64,000 nucleotides of DNA from Actinophytocola gossypii (GCF_025165815.1 NZ_JAFFZE010000016.1:150047-214046), one strand, 5' to 3'. Positions 1-9,183 are shown, counted from the stretch's first letter. Notes: a model not told the origin generated them from the sequence alone. Translations and numbers: made by a program.

Positions 1-157
1 AGGCGTTGTCGGTGATGATCAGCTCGTAGTCGGTGAAGGACTGGCCGAGCAGCGCGTCCAGCGACTCCGCGAGGTACTCCTCGCCGTTGTAGACCGGCAA
101 GCCGATGCTCAACCTGGGTGGCCGTTCCGCCTCTCCGAATTTTTGCGTGGTAGTCAC
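1..157 (-). CDS. Family 2 glycosyltransferase, N-terminal fragment
   Basis: This is the first ~52 residues of a protein that continues beyond the left edge. After a short polar leader it reads RLSIGLPVYNGEEYLAESL and then a stretch ending in ITDNA, the classic start of a GT-A fold family 2 glycosyltransferase: the first beta strand, the P-V-Y-N-G/E-E nucleotide-sugar motif and the D-N before the next strand. The start is taken as GTG at 157, the first start codon upstream of the motif. It is the last gene of the polysaccharide locus but is separated from the flippase gene by 92 bp. That gap carries a copy of the 40-bp element also found at 60.7 kb, so it probably has its own promoter. Donor and acceptor sugars cannot be told. 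Confidence 0.85.
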   Translation of the reverse strand, partial: MTTTQKFGEAERPPRLSIGLPVYNGEEYLAESLDALLGQSFTDYELIITDNA

Positions 158-181
158 GTTGGCGAACGAAAGGTCACGTTT

Positions 182-221
182 GGTCACATGCTTGTGGCTG
201 GGTTGCGTCACGTTCCCCTGG
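182..221. repeat. 40-bp shared upstream element, copy A
   Basis: This block matches 60681-60720 at 36 of 40 positions, including an unbroken 20-base run at 202-221 (GTTGCGTCACGTTCCCCTGG). It lies 25-64 bp upstream of the glycosyltransferase start at 157. It contains two direct GTCAC pentamers 24 bp apart (183-187 and 207-211), and a further GTCAC sits at 172-176. The conservation in a noncoding gap, with the same orientation relative to the downstream gene, suggests a regulator-binding or promoter element. Confidence 0.75.
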
Positions 222-249
222 GATGCGGTTGGCAAACCCTCAGGTTGTG

Positions 250-1506
250 TCATGTCGTCACTCCGGTGAGATTCTCGGTGCGAGGTTCCGGGTGGTGTGC
301 GCGCAGGGCCGCCCGCAGCTGCCACCACCACACGGCGGCGCCGCACCACATGGCGACGGCCGAGCCCCAGCTCGCGCCCTCCGCGCCGGCGGCGAACGCA
401 CCGGCGAGGCCGGCGCCGAGGTAGCCGGCGGAGGCGATCAGCTGGGCACGCAGGCTGCGACGAGCGGCGCCGAGCGCGCGCAGGCCGGCGGTGGCCCCGG
501 CGACCACACCGGCGCCGGTGACCGACAGGGTGACCGGCACGATCAGCTCCGACGCCGGCCCCCACACGTCGTCGAGCGCGAGCCGGCCGAGGGCGTCCGG
601 CACCGCGAACAGCAGGAGCACGCCCCAGGCGGCCGCGGCGACCGCCTGGCCGCCGCCGAGCAGCAGGCAGAACCGGGCCAGCCGGTGCGGGGCGCGGCGC
701 AGTACCCGGGCCGCCTCCGGCACGGCGACCAGGTTCACGCCCATGAGCAGCGCGAGGAACGGGCCGAGCAGCAGTTCCGCCCCGCGCAGCGCGCCGACCT
801 CGGACAGGCCGGCGATCGCACCGAGCCCGTACATCCGCAGCTGGGACGCGCCGGAGTTGCTGACGTTCTCCACCAGGTACCGGGAACCCAGCTCCCGGTG
901 GTGCCGCAGCCACTCCAGCACCCCGCCAAGGCGCGGGGTGATGCCGCTCTGCAGCCAGCCGCAGCCGGCGCCGAGCAGCGACGACCCGCCCCAGGCCAGT
1001 ACGAACGCCCACACGCCACCGTGCCCGGCGGCCAGCAGCAGCGCCGGGACCATCGCCGCCGCCCAGACGACGTCGTTGACCAGCGCGTGCTGGCCCCGGC
1101 CGGCGGCGAAGAACGCGAACCGCCAGCTGTCCTGCAGCAGCATGGCGGGGGCGACCACACCGAGCGCGACGAACGCCATGCCGAGCTCGTCGCCGATGGC
1201 CAGGCCGGCGGCCACGCTGAGCACGCCGAACGCCGTGCCGACGGCGACCGCGGTGCCCGCCGCCCGAGCGGTCGCGGTGCGCCAGCGGTCGGCCGGGACG
1301 CCGGAGAACCGGACCACCAGCGGGTCGGTGGCCAGGCCGCGGGAGACGTTGAGCAGCACGCCGTAGGTGACCCACGCCAGGCTGAACACGCCGAACCCGG
1401 CCACCCCGAGCTCGCGGGCGACGACCAGCCCGACCGCGAAGTTCGTCATGCTCGACACGGCCTGGTCGCCGAGCCCCCAGCTGAGGCGTCCCGCGAGTCC
1501 CCGCAC
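250..1506 (-). CDS. Wzx-like polysaccharide flippase (MOP superfamily)
   Basis: A 418-residue polytopic membrane protein with about twelve hydrophobic segments and a start (GLGDQAVSSMTNFAVGLVVA) typical of O-antigen/teichoic-acid flippases. Such proteins move undecaprenyl-pyrophosphate-linked oligosaccharides across the membrane. A longer frame extends upstream, but the GTG at 1506 is preferred: it follows a strong AGGAGG and overlaps the stop of the preceding gene by one base (TAGTG), indicating translational coupling. It is the last gene of the seven-gene operon that begins with the sugar-phosphate transferase. No Wzy polymerase is visible in the window. Substrate is unknown. Confidence 0.85.
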   Translation of the reverse strand: MRGLAGRLSWGLGDQAVSSMTNFAVGLVVARELGVAGFGVFSLAWVTYGVLLNVSRGLATDPLVVRFSGVPADRWRTATARAAGTAVAVGTAFGVLSVAAGLAIGDELGMAFVALGVVAPAMLLQDSWRFAFFAAGRGQHALVNDVVWAAAMVPALLLAAGHGGVWAFVLAWGGSSLLGAGCGWLQSGITPRLGGVLEWLRHHRELGSRYLVENVSNSGASQLRMYGLGAIAGLSEVGALRGAELLLGPFLALLMGVNLVAVPEAARVLRRAPHRLARFCLLLGGGQAVAAAAWGVLLLFAVPDALGRLALDDVWGPASELIVPVTLSVTGAGVVAGATAGLRALGAARRSLRAQLIASAGYLGAGLAGAFAAGAEGASWGSAVAMWCGAAVWWWQLRAALRAHHPEPRTENLTGVTT

Positions 1507-2771
1507 TACGCCTCCTTCAGCAGCCCGGCGTCGCGCAGCGCGTCGGCCGCGGTGGCGACGGCGCCGAACGGGAGGCCGGCGCGCTCGGCGACGTCGAGGA
1601 GGCTGTGCGTGCCGTCGGACAGGTTCAGCACCCACAGCATCGCGAGCTGGGCGTCATGCGCGTCGCTGCGGCCGCCGAGCGAGTCGTACAGGCCGCGCCG
1701 GCCGAGCTGCGGTTCGCCGTAGGGGCTGAGGTTGACGTAGGCGCGGTCGCGGTCGAGCACGGCGAACGCCTCCTGGAGGACGCGCAGGGTGTCCACCATG
1801 GACTCGCCGGTGACGAAGTCGGGGTCGTCGCCGGAGGTGTGGTACTCGGGGTAGCCGGCGTAGGGGGTGCGGGTGAGCGAGCCGACGCCGAGGTCGAAGC
1901 CGGGCGAGCAGTACTGGCGCTCGTCGTAGCCGTACGGGGAGAACGCGCGGATCTCGTGTGGACGACCGGCCAGGACGTGCCGGAACACGCGGTCGACCGG
2001 GGCGTCGCCGCGGCGGCTCTGCTTGTAGGTCAACGACCCCCGGTCGCCGGCGCAGGCGAGCACGACGCCGTGCCGCACGCGCTCGATCCGGCCGCGGTTG
2101 CGGGCGAGCCAGGTGATCGCGCCGATCGTGCCGGGGGCGAACACGAACCGGTACGTGTGGTACGGGTTCTCCAGCGAGAGCGCGAGCTGGACGGCGACCG
2201 CGATGCCGGCCAGGTTGTCGTTGGCCAGCGACGGGTGGCACACGTGGCAGCTGACCAGCACCTCGTCCTCGACCTGGCCGGGCACGACGTGCTCGGCGTA
2301 GGTCAGCGAGCCGTCGGCCAGGGTGGCGTCGATGAACACCTCGTACTCGCCGTCCGGCAACGCGTCCAGTGTGGACTGGGCGAGGCAGAAGCCCCACGTC
2401 GGCGCGTAGTAGCTGGTGCGGTACGGCACCAGGTCCGGCTGGTCGGGCAGCGTGTGCAGGTGCCGGCGCAGCTCGGTGAGCGGCATCCTGGTGTGCACCG
2501 GAACGCTGTAGCCGACGACGTGCAGGTTCGACTCGCGGAAGTCGACCACCCGGCGGCCGGTGGCGTCGGCGACGTAGGCGTCGCGGATGTTCCACTCCCG
2601 GGGCACGGTCCAGTCGAGTACCCGGGTGCCGGTGGGCACCTCGTGCACGGTCAGCGGCAGCTGCTCACCGACGACCGCGAGCGTCTCGCGCACGCCGTCG
2701 CCGGTGATGCTCCGGCACAGCGGGTACAGCCGCCGCACCAGCGCGTGCATCCGCTCGCCGAGGTCGGTCAT
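1506..2771 (-). CDS. DUF4910/DUF2172 aminopeptidase-like protein
   Basis: 421 residues. The N-terminal and central part carry the zinc-aminopeptidase-like signature of this family: [16 protein letters not shown] around residue 190 supplies the H...D ligand region, and HTSGDD lies further on near residue 330. A C-terminal winged-helix segment of about 70 residues ([20 protein letters not shown]) completes the DUF2172/DUF4910/HTH architecture. The family is repeatedly seen in polysaccharide and nucleotide-sugar loci, but its substrate is not established; hydrolysis of an amide on a sugar precursor is one possibility. The ATG at 2771 is used because it overlaps the stop of the upstream epimerase gene (ATGA). 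The frame itself extends much further upstream, but that part only shadows the other genes. Confidence 0.8.
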   Translation of the reverse strand: MTDLGERMHALVRRLYPLCRSITGDGVRETLAVVGEQLPLTVHEVPTGTRVLDWTVPREWNIRDAYVADATGRRVVDFRESNLHVVGYSVPVHTRMPLTELRRHLHTLPDQPDLVPYRTSYYAPTWGFCLAQSTLDALPDGEYEVFIDATLADGSLTYAEHVVPGQVEDEVLVSCHVCHPSLANDNLAGIAVAVQLALSLENPYHTYRFVFAPGTIGAITWLARNRGRIERVRHGVVLACAGDRGSLTYKQSRRGDAPVDRVFRHVLAGRPHEIRAFSPYGYDERQYCSPGFDLGVGSLTRTPYAGYPEYHTSGDDPDFVTGESMVDTLRVLQEAFAVLDRDRAYVNLSPYGEPQLGRRGLYDSLGGRSDAHDAQLAMLWVLNLSDGTHSLLDVAERAGLPFGAVATAADALRDAGLLKEA

Positions 2772-3784
2772 CTCGGCTGCCGCAGGGTGTCGTCGACGCC
2801 GGAGTGCCCGCGCAGCCACGCCAGCCTGGTGAACCGCTGCTCGAAGGTCTCCCTGGTCAGACCGTGCTTCTGGTAGGCATCGATCAGCTCGACGGCGCCG
2901 TCCTTGACCGTCCACCCGCACTCGAAGCCGGGGACGGCCTCGCGGAAGCGGGAGAAGTCGACCCGGTAGGAGCGCGGGTCGGCGCCGGCCTCGCCGGTGA
3001 TCCGCAGCGTCGAGCCGGGCACCGCCTCGACGACCTCGGCGGCGATCTCCGCGACCGTGACGTTGTTGCGCTCGGTGCCGATGTTGAACGCCCGGTCGTG
3101 CACGGCGTCGCGCGGCGCCGCCAGGGCGGCGAGGAACGCGGCGGCGATGTCGCGGGCGTGTACCAGGGGCCGCCACGGGGTGCCGTCGGAGAGCACCAGC
3201 ACCTCGCCGGACAGGTGCGCGTGGCCGACCAGGTTGTTCAGCACGATGTCCGCGCGCAGCCGGGGCGAGAACCCGAACGCGGTGGCGTTGCGCAGGTAGA
3301 CCGGGGTGAAGTCGGCGTCGGCCAGCTCGTGCAGGTCGTCCTCGACCCGCACCTTGGACTCGGCGTACGGGGTGACCGGGCGCAGCGGCGCGTCCTCGCC
3401 GACCAGCTCGTCGCCACCGGCCGCGCCGTACACCGAACAGGTGGAGGCGTACAGGAACCGCTCGACGCCGGCGTCGCGGGCCAGCCGGGCGAGCCGCACG
3501 GCGGCGTGGTGGTTGATGTCGTAGGTCAACTCGGGGGCGAGCGCGCCGAGCGGGTCGTTGGACAGCGCGGCCAGGTGGATCACGGCGTCCACATCGGACA
3601 CGTGCGCGGCGGTGACGTCGCGCAGGTCGACGGTGTGGCCGGGCGGATCGTCCGGCGCCGGGCCGAGCACGCAGCCGTCGAACAGGCCCGAGTCCAGGCC
3701 CACCACCTCGTGCCCCGCGTCGCGGAGCACCGGCGCCATCACGGTGCCCAGGTAGCCCTTGTGGCCGGTCAACAGGACTCTCAT
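2768..3784 (-). CDS. NAD-dependent epimerase/dehydratase (extended SDR)
   Basis: 338 residues of the extended short-chain dehydrogenase fold. The Rossmann motif is at the extreme N-terminus ([13 protein letters not shown]), followed by HLAALSND near residue 70. The catalytic Ser/Thr lies in STCSVYG and the Tyr-Lys pair in YAESK. This is the expected chemistry of a nucleotide-sugar 4-epimerase, dehydratase or reductase. Placed between a cytidylyltransferase/deacetylase pair and the flippase, it probably modifies the CDP-sugar made here. It could equally act on the keto-sugar after the C-methyltransferase. It overlaps the next gene by four bases and begins three bases after the stop of the upstream one. 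Confidence 0.85.
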   Translation of the reverse strand: MRVLLTGHKGYLGTVMAPVLRDAGHEVVGLDSGLFDGCVLGPAPDDPPGHTVDLRDVTAAHVSDVDAVIHLAALSNDPLGALAPELTYDINHHAAVRLARLARDAGVERFLYASTCSVYGAAGGDELVGEDAPLRPVTPYAESKVRVEDDLHELADADFTPVYLRNATAFGFSPRLRADIVLNNLVGHAHLSGEVLVLSDGTPWRPLVHARDIAAAFLAALAAPRDAVHDRAFNIGTERNNVTVAEIAAEVVEAVPGSTLRITGEAGADPRSYRVDFSRFREAVPGFECGWTVKDGAVELIDAYQKHGLTRETFEQRFTRLAWLRGHSGVDDTLRQPR

Positions 3785-3787
3785 GGC

Positions 3788-4432
3788 TCAGCCTTCCAGG
3801 TCGAGGGTCAGCTTGGTGACGTGGAAGGCTTCGGCGTAGCGGGACTGGCACTCGATCCCGCGGATCCTGGCCAGCCCGAGGAACGCCTCCCGGTCGTACC
3901 ACGGACGGTGTCGCTGCGAGGCGTAGTGCCGTTGCAGCAGTTCCACCTTTTTCTCCGCCAGTTCCACCGACAGCGGCCGGTAGGCGTTCGGGCGGCCCAG
4001 GTCGCCGTCCCACTTGACGATCTCGTAGCCCAGCACCAGGTGGTCGCGGAACGCGGTCGGCACCAGCTGGGCGAGCCCGCGGTGGTCCTGGTGCGCGTCC
4101 TCGGTACGGGGGGCCAGGACCAGGTCCGGGTCGGTGCGGGCGCGCAGCTCCTCCAGGGCGGACTTGGCCTCGTCCCAGTGCGCGGGCAGCCGCCCGTCGG
4201 GGAGCTTGAGCACGGTCACGTCGAGGTCCGCGCCGGGGCAGAACGCGGCCAGCGCGGCGCGTTCCTCGTCCTCCCGCCCGGTGCCGCCGCCGGAGAGCAC
4301 GAGCGCGTCGACCCGCGTCCCCGGCCGGGCGGCGCACAGCCCGTACAGGGTTCCGCCGGCGCCGATGGCGATGTCGTCGCAGTGCGCGCCGAGCGCCACC
4401 ACCCGCCGGACCGCACCGGCGAGAGGGATCAC
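3788..4432 (-). CDS. PIG-L/LmbE-family deacetylase
   Basis: 214 residues. The N-terminal ALGAHCDDIAIGAGG corresponds to the PIG-L zinc motif (usually A-H-P/C-D-D), and EDAHQDHRGLAQ supplies the second H-x-x-H element. Members remove acetyl groups from N-acetyl sugars (GlcNAc-inositol, lincosamide and glycopeptide sugars). Here the substrate is presumably an amino-sugar intermediate of the polysaccharide. The start is set at GTG 4432 because it forms a GTGA overlap with the cytidylyltransferase stop; the longer frame up to 4465 would overlap the neighbour without reason. Oddity: Cys replaces the common Pro in the AHPDD signature, as it does in several actinomycete members. Confidence 0.82.
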   Translation of the reverse strand: MIPLAGAVRRVVALGAHCDDIAIGAGGTLYGLCAARPGTRVDALVLSGGGTGREDEERAALAAFCPGADLDVTVLKLPDGRLPAHWDEAKSALEELRARTDPDLVLAPRTEDAHQDHRGLAQLVPTAFRDHLVLGYEIVKWDGDLGRPNAYRPLSVELAEKKVELLQRHYASQRHRPWYDREAFLGLARIRGIECQSRYAEAFHVTKLTLDLEG

Positions 4433-5217
4433 GCGGGCACCCGCGCGTGCTCCCACAGCGCCCACGGCCGCTCGCCGCGCGCGTACCCGTCGTCGAGGGC
4501 GAACCGCTCCTTGACGGTGTCGGTCGGCTTCCAGAACCCTCGGTACGGGTAGGCGAGCAGCCGGCCGCGCTTGGCCAGCTCCGCGCAGCCGTCCGCGACC
4601 AGGTCACCGCCGGCCGGGATGTGGTCGAAGACCTCCTGGCGCAGCACGAAGTAGCCGCCGTTCTCCCACAGCGGCATCTCGCTGACCGCGGTGATCGCGC
4701 CCACCCGGTTGTCCTCGCCCATCTCCACGCAGTGGAACGAGGACTGCGGCGGCACCACCATCATCGAGGCGCCCGCGTCGGAGGCGGCGAACCGCTCGAC
4801 CATCAGGTCCAGCGGGGCGTCGGTGAGCACGTCGGCGTAGTTGGCGAGGAACATCTCGTCGCCGTCCAGGTGCTCGCGCACCCGGCGCAGCCGCTCCCCG
4901 ATGGCGGACTCGATCCCGGTCTGGATGAACGAGATCGACCAGTCTGCGATGTCGGTGGACAGCAGCTCCGGCTTGCCGCCGCGGAGCACGAAGTCGTTGG
5001 ACGTGGTCTCCTCGTAGTTGAGGAAGAAGTTCTTGATGTGGTGGGCGCCGTAACCGAGGCACAGCACGAACTCGGTGTGCCCGAAGTGCGCGTAGTAGCG
5101 CATCACGTGCCAGATCAGCGGCCGGGGCCCGACCATGGCCATCGGTTTCGGCACGTCGTCGGCGGCGCCGTTGCGCATGCGCATCCCGTAGCCGCCGCAG
5201 AAGAGAACGACCTTCAT
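4429..5217 (-). CDS. rfbF: Glucose-1-phosphate cytidylyltransferase-like nucleotidyltransferase
   Basis: 262 residues, the family length. The start MKVVLFCGGYGMRMR is the G-G-x-G-x-R nucleotide-binding loop of sugar-phosphate nucleotidylyltransferases. The stretch NFFLNYEE and the downstream FWKPTDTVKER are characteristic of RfbF/DdhA, which makes CDP-glucose from CTP and glucose-1-phosphate. CDP-glucose is the entry to CDP-dideoxy- and methyl-branched sugars, which fits the adjacent C-methyltransferase and SDR genes. It overlaps both neighbours by four bases. Nucleotide specificity (CTP versus UTP/dTTP) is inferred from similarity of motifs only. Confidence 0.85.
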   Translation of the reverse strand: MKVVLFCGGYGMRMRNGAADDVPKPMAMVGPRPLIWHVMRYYAHFGHTEFVLCLGYGAHHIKNFFLNYEETTSNDFVLRGGKPELLSTDIADWSISFIQTGIESAIGERLRRVREHLDGDEMFLANYADVLTDAPLDLMVERFAASDAGASMMVVPPQSSFHCVEMGEDNRVGAITAVSEMPLWENGGYFVLRQEVFDHIPAGGDLVADGCAELAKRGRLLAYPYRGFWKPTDTVKERFALDDGYARGERPWALWEHARVPA

Positions 5218-6446
5218 GGCTTCACCTCAACGATCTCGAGACCGGGGATGGGGAACACCAGCCGGCCACCCCATTCGCCCACATAGGACAGTTGCTCGGT
5301 CAGCTCGGCACGCAGGTTCCACGGCAGGACGAGCACGTAGTCCGGGCGGTCCTCGGCGATCCGCTCCGGCGACAGGATCGGGATGCGAGTGCCCGGCGTG
5401 TACCGGCCGTGCTTGTACGGGTTGCGGTCGACCGTGTACGTCAGCAGGTCCGGCCGGATGCCGCAGTGGTTGAGCAGCGTGTTGCCCTTGCCGGGCGCGC
5501 CGTAGCCGACCACGCTCCGGCCCTGCGCGGCCGCGACGGTCAGGAAGCTCAGCAGGTCCCGCCGCACGGTGGCGACCCGCTTGGCGAACTCGGCGTACCC
5601 GGCCAGCTCGTGCAGCCCGGCCGCCTTCTCCCGGTCCAGCACGTCGGTCACCGCCCGGCTCGGCTCCCCGGCCGCCTCGGCCGGCCGCGCCCACAGCCGG
5701 ATCGACCCGCCGTGCGTCGGCAGCAGCTCGACGTCGACGAGCGCGAGCCCGCCGCTGGCCAGCGCCCGCATGGCGGACGCGACGGTGTAGTACTGGAAGT
5801 GCTCGTGGTAGATGGTGTCGTACTGGTTGAGCTCGATCAGCGTCAGCAGGTGCTGCACCTCGACCGACACCCACCCGTCGTCGGCCACCAGCGCCCGCAG
5901 CCCCTTGCTGAACCCGACGACGTCCGGGATGTGCGCGTAGACGTTGTTGGCCACCACCAGGTCCGCCGGCCCGTGCTCCGCGCGCACCGCCGCCCCGGTC
6001 TCCGGCGACAGGAACTCGGTGACCGTCGGCACGCCCTTCTCCCGCGCGGCCGCGCCAACGTTCACCGACGGCTCCACCCCCAGACACCGGATGCCGCCCG
6101 CGGCCACGTGCTGGAGCAGGTACCCGTCGTTGCTCGCGACCTCGACGACGAACGAGTCCTGGTCGAGCCCGAGCCGCCCCACCGCCCCCTCGACGAACCG
6201 CTTCGCGTGCTCCACCCACGAGGTGGAGTACGAGGAGAAGTACGCGTACTCGGTGAACGTGTCCTCGGGCGTGATCAGCGGCGGCAGCTGCGCGAGCCAG
6301 CAGGAGGTGCACACCCGCAGGTGCAGCGGGTAGGTCATTTCCGGCTCGTCGAGCTGGGCCTCGGTGAGGAACAGCTCGCACGGCGGCGTCGCGCCGAGGT
6401 CGACGACGCTCTGCAGGTCGCCCGACCCGCACAGTCGGCAGGTCAT
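5214..6446 (-). CDS. SAM-dependent sugar C-methyltransferase
   Basis: 410 residues with the three-part layout of NDP-hexose C-methyltransferases (TylCIII/NovU type). An N-terminal zinc-binding domain has two CxxC pairs (MTCRLCGSG and RVCTSCWLAQ). The methyltransferase core contains VVEVASNDGYLL, the motif I of this family, and the C-terminal domain ends in a Rossmann-like segment with GYGAPGKGNTLLNHCG. The enzyme methylates C3 or C5 of a 4-keto-6-deoxy sugar, giving a branched sugar. Its coupling to the cytidylyltransferase gene (four-base overlap) and to the phosphotransferase (TGATG) places it in the polysaccharide pathway. Confidence 0.88.
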   Translation of the reverse strand: MTCRLCGSGDLQSVVDLGATPPCELFLTEAQLDEPEMTYPLHLRVCTSCWLAQLPPLITPEDTFTEYAYFSSYSTSWVEHAKRFVEGAVGRLGLDQDSFVVEVASNDGYLLQHVAAGGIRCLGVEPSVNVGAAAREKGVPTVTEFLSPETGAAVRAEHGPADLVVANNVYAHIPDVVGFSKGLRALVADDGWVSVEVQHLLTLIELNQYDTIYHEHFQYYTVASAMRALASGGLALVDVELLPTHGGSIRLWARPAEAAGEPSRAVTDVLDREKAAGLHELAGYAEFAKRVATVRRDLLSFLTVAAAQGRSVVGYGAPGKGNTLLNHCGIRPDLLTYTVDRNPYKHGRYTPGTRIPILSPERIAEDRPDYVLVLPWNLRAELTEQLSYVGEWGGRLVFPIPGLEIVEVKP

Positions 6447-7918
6447 CAGTACGCCCCCTGCCCGCCGAGCACGGCGCGGAAGGTCTTCCACAGGATCATC
6501 GCGTCCAGCGCGAGCGACCAGTCCTCGACATAGCGCAGGTCCAACCGGACCGCCTCCTCCCACGGCAGGTCGCTTCGACCGCTGACCTGCCACAATCCGG
6601 TCAATCCAGGTTTGACGAGCAGCCGGCGCCGCATGTCCGGCTCGTAGCGCGCGCTCTCCTCCGGCAGCGGCGGCCGAGGTCCCACCAGGGACATCGACCC
6701 GGAGAGCACGTTGATCAGCTGCGGCAGCTCGTCCAGCGAGTACCGCCGCAGGATCGCGCCGACCCGGGTCACCCTCGGGTCCTTGCGCATCTTGAACAGC
6801 ACCCCCGCGCCCTCGTTGGCGTCGGCGAGCTCGGTCTTGCGCCGGTCCGCGTCCTGGACCATCGTCCGGAACTTCAGGATCGTGAACTCCCGTCCCGACT
6901 TCCCCACCCGCCGTTGCCGGTAGAGCACCGCCCCCCGGCTGTCCACCGCGATCGCCACCGCCGCGAGCACCATCACCGGCGCCGCCATCAGCAGCAGCAC
7001 GACCGCCCCCACCCGGTCGACCACCCCCTTGACCACCCGGCGCATCCCCGTGAACACCGGCGCGGACACCCGCAACAACGGCATCCCCAACACGCTGTTG
7101 ACGTGCAGCCGCGGCCCGGCGACCTCCATCAGCGTCGGCGCCACGACCATCTCGGCCCCGCTGCCCTCCAGCCGCCAGGCGAGCTGCTGCAGCCGCTTCG
7201 GCGTCCAGTAGGCGTCGGCGGTGATCGCCACGATCCGGTACCCACCCCGCCGCACGTGCTCGGCCAGTTCGTCCAGCCGCCCCACCACCGAGACCCCGTC
7301 GACCTCGTCCCCAGCCCCGTCGGCCGTGCACACCGCGGCGACCTTCCACCCGATGTGCGAGTTGTCCACGGTCCGCCTGATCAGGTCCCGCACCGTCTCC
7401 GGGCTCCCCGCCGCCATCACCGGCAGCAGACACTCCCCGACCCGCCGCCGCCGGTGCAGGACCTGCCGCAACAGGTACCGCGTCAGCAACGCCACCAGCG
7501 CGGTGGCCGGAATCACCACGAACACCCAGGGCCGGGTGGAGACCACCCCCGTGGCCAGCCCGGCCAACGCGAGCGCGACCGCCGCGGCGAACATCGCCCG
7601 CCCCAGCCGCACGTACTCCTCGGCCCCCTGCCCCAGCACCACCGGATGCCAGGCCCGCCCCATGGCCAGTGCGCACAGCACGGCCCCGACAGTGAGGAAC
7701 CCCAACGTCAGGTCCTTGAACAGAGCGGCGCCGCCGACACTGACCACCCGCCCCACCACCAGCGAGGTGACCACGGTGACCAACACGTCGCCGACAATCA
7801 CCAACCGCCGATACCGGGGTTCCCACGCCGCCACCGGCGGCCGCGAAGGTTCCCCACGCTGGCCACCCAGCCGGATCATCGGTCTCCGGCGCGGGACCCG
7901 TAGCCTCTGGTCACTCAT
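6446..7918 (-). CDS. Polyprenyl-phosphate sugar-1-phosphate transferase (WcaJ/WbaP type)
   Basis: 490 residues. Four to five N-terminal membrane helices lie between about residues 40 and 150, then a cytoplasmic CoA-binding-like domain. The C-terminal catalytic domain has the conserved FRTMVQDAD, SLDELPQLINVL, LVGPRPPLPEE and KPGLTGLWQVSGRS motifs. It transfers a sugar-1-phosphate to undecaprenyl phosphate, the first membrane step of exopolysaccharide assembly. The ATG at 7918 is preferred over 7942 because GGGGGGAA lies about six bases upstream. It is the first gene of the minus-strand operon down to the flippase, so the promoter should be in 7919-8190. Confidence 0.92.
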   Translation of the reverse strand: MSDQRLRVPRRRPMIRLGGQRGEPSRPPVAAWEPRYRRLVIVGDVLVTVVTSLVVGRVVSVGGAALFKDLTLGFLTVGAVLCALAMGRAWHPVVLGQGAEEYVRLGRAMFAAAVALALAGLATGVVSTRPWVFVVIPATALVALLTRYLLRQVLHRRRRVGECLLPVMAAGSPETVRDLIRRTVDNSHIGWKVAAVCTADGAGDEVDGVSVVGRLDELAEHVRRGGYRIVAITADAYWTPKRLQQLAWRLEGSGAEMVVAPTLMEVAGPRLHVNSVLGMPLLRVSAPVFTGMRRVVKGVVDRVGAVVLLLMAAPVMVLAAVAIAVDSRGAVLYRQRRVGKSGREFTILKFRTMVQDADRRKTELADANEGAGVLFKMRKDPRVTRVGAILRRYSLDELPQLINVLSGSMSLVGPRPPLPEESARYEPDMRRRLLVKPGLTGLWQVSGRSDLPWEEAVRLDLRYVEDWSLALDAMILWKTFRAVLGGQGAY

Positions 7919-8196
7919 AGTGGTTCCCCCCCAGCCGCGCACATACCGACGCGGCGGGTTGAGGGCATCCCCGAGAGCCCGTACCTGTCCGACTCGCCCA
8001 CGACCTCAACGAATCGGGCTACCCCTGCCGAGCCCGAGGTCGCGCTGACTGATTCGCTCAGCCCCACCCCACCGTTACACGCACAGTGAGACCGACACCC
8101 CCCGTTAGGGCACCAGTCACCCCAAAGACCAGCCCGAACGGGCTGTCGACAGTGGACCAGTTATTTTCCGATCACCCACAGCCACCCAAAGCGGCG

Positions 8197-8808
8197 TCAC
8201 GCCTTGCCCTGGTCCTTGAGATCATCGACCCGAGCCGTGACTTCGGCGATCTTCGCCGCACGAGCCGCGGCCGCCCGAGGGTCGGCCTTCTTCCACAGCT
8301 CGTCCAACTCCCGGCGCGCCCCCTCCTTGGCACTACGCCAAGCAAGCTCATGCACCGTGGCGTCCAGCCCCGGATCCCGGGCCAACACCGTGACGATCTG
8401 CTCCCTGACCGTGTCAGCCACTGGCCGCGCCCGCCCCGCTACCTTGGCCAGCAACCGCTCCGGCCGACGCACACCCTGCACCCGGGTCTGCCGACGCGCC
8501 ACCAACCCCAGCACGGCGCCACTGACCGGCGTCAACACCAGACCAGCGGTCAACCCAGCGGTGAGCCGCCACTCCACCGGGGTGGGAACGAACACCAACC
8601 CCACCGCGAGCCCAACGGCGATGCAGACCGCGTACCACCAGTACTTGAGCCGCTGGACCGCCCGGAACCAACCAGGCACCTTCCCACAGAACCCGGCAAC
8701 AGCGGCATCCACCAAGACGACCGCGTCACCGACATCGCCCGCACCAGGCGCCGTGACGATCGATCTCTCCGAGACCTCCCCGGTATACAACCACCCCGGC
8801 TGCCCCAC
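8197..8808 (-). CDS. Conserved membrane protein of unknown function
   Basis: 203 residues. Two hydrophobic segments (YAVCIAVGLAVGLVFVPTP and LTAGLVLTPVSGAVLGLVA) are followed by a charged, helix-rich cytoplasmic tail containing ARAAKIAEVTARVDDLKDQ, a likely coiled coil. The open frame continues upstream through the tRNA-Phe gene, so the start must be downstream of it. GTG at 8808 with AGGAGAT five bases before is the clear choice. It lies 25 bp downstream of tRNA-Phe on the same strand. I do not recognise the family; nothing points to a specific role. Confidence 0.75.
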   Translation of the reverse strand: MGQPGWLYTGEVSERSIVTAPGAGDVGDAVVLVDAAVAGFCGKVPGWFRAVQRLKYWWYAVCIAVGLAVGLVFVPTPVEWRLTAGLTAGLVLTPVSGAVLGLVARRQTRVQGVRRPERLLAKVAGRARPVADTVREQIVTVLARDPGLDATVHELAWRSAKEGARRELDELWKKADPRAAAARAAKIAEVTARVDDLKDQGKA

Positions 8809-8832
8809 GAGATCTCCTAGAAGCCCACTATG

Positions 8833-8906
8833 TGGCCAGGGGCGGGATCGAACCGCCGACCTACCGCTTTTCAGGCGGTCGCTCGTACCAACTGAGCTAC
8901 CTGGCC
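8833..8906 (-). tRNA. tRNA-Phe (GAA)
   Basis: The minus strand reads GGCCAGGTAGCTCAGTTGG at the 5' end and folds into a standard cloverleaf. The anticodon loop is CTGAAAA (anticodon GAA), the T-loop GGTTCGATCCC, and the acceptor stem GGCCAGG pairs with CCTGGCC. The discriminator base is A and no CCA is encoded. Confidence 0.96.
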
Positions 8907-9043
8907 CAACACCCCCGCACCACACCCACGCCGGGTCCGGTGAAGCTCGCACCGTGGGGGATTTGGGGGGCTCGACCCCCAAGCATCAGCGCGAAGGTGA
9001 CATGGTCCGCGTTTCCGCGGACAAGGCTCACCCGGAACCTTCG

Positions 9044-9117
9044 CGACCCAGACGGGACTCGAACCCGCGACCTTCGCCGTGACAGGGCGACGCGCTAACC
9101 AACTGCGCCACTGGGCC
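9044..9117 (-). tRNA. tRNA-Asp (GTC)
   Basis: Minus-strand cloverleaf with acceptor stem GGCCCAG/CTGGGTC, anticodon loop CTGTCAC (anticodon GTC), T-arm GGGTTCGAGTCCC and discriminator G. It lies 137 bp upstream of tRNA-Phe and probably belongs to one transcript with it. Confidence 0.96.
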
Positions 9118-9183
9118 TTGCAACGTCGGGAACTCTAGCAGACCCACGGCACCCGGTTCGCCGGGGCATCCCGGCTCGATCGG

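Noticed and set aside
223..1722. A 499-codon open frame on the plus strand over the flippase gene, and similar long frames opposite most genes
   Set aside because: Arg/Gln/His-rich composition, no family motif, and opposite a gene with clear membrane protein features. High GC makes such antisense frames common.
2772..4607. The N-terminal 610 codons of the frame that contains the DUF4910 gene
   Set aside because: They read in the wrong frame through the SDR and deacetylase genes. The ATG at 2771 overlaps the preceding stop and gives the full family protein.
8131..8144. AGCCCGAACGGGCT as a terminator for the polysaccharide operon side
   Set aside because: A five-base stem without T-run, located upstream rather than downstream of the operon. 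Too weak to call.
8809..8982. N-terminal extension of the membrane protein gene at 8197-8808
   Set aside because: It would translate through tRNA-Phe. A strong ribosome binding site places the start at 8808.
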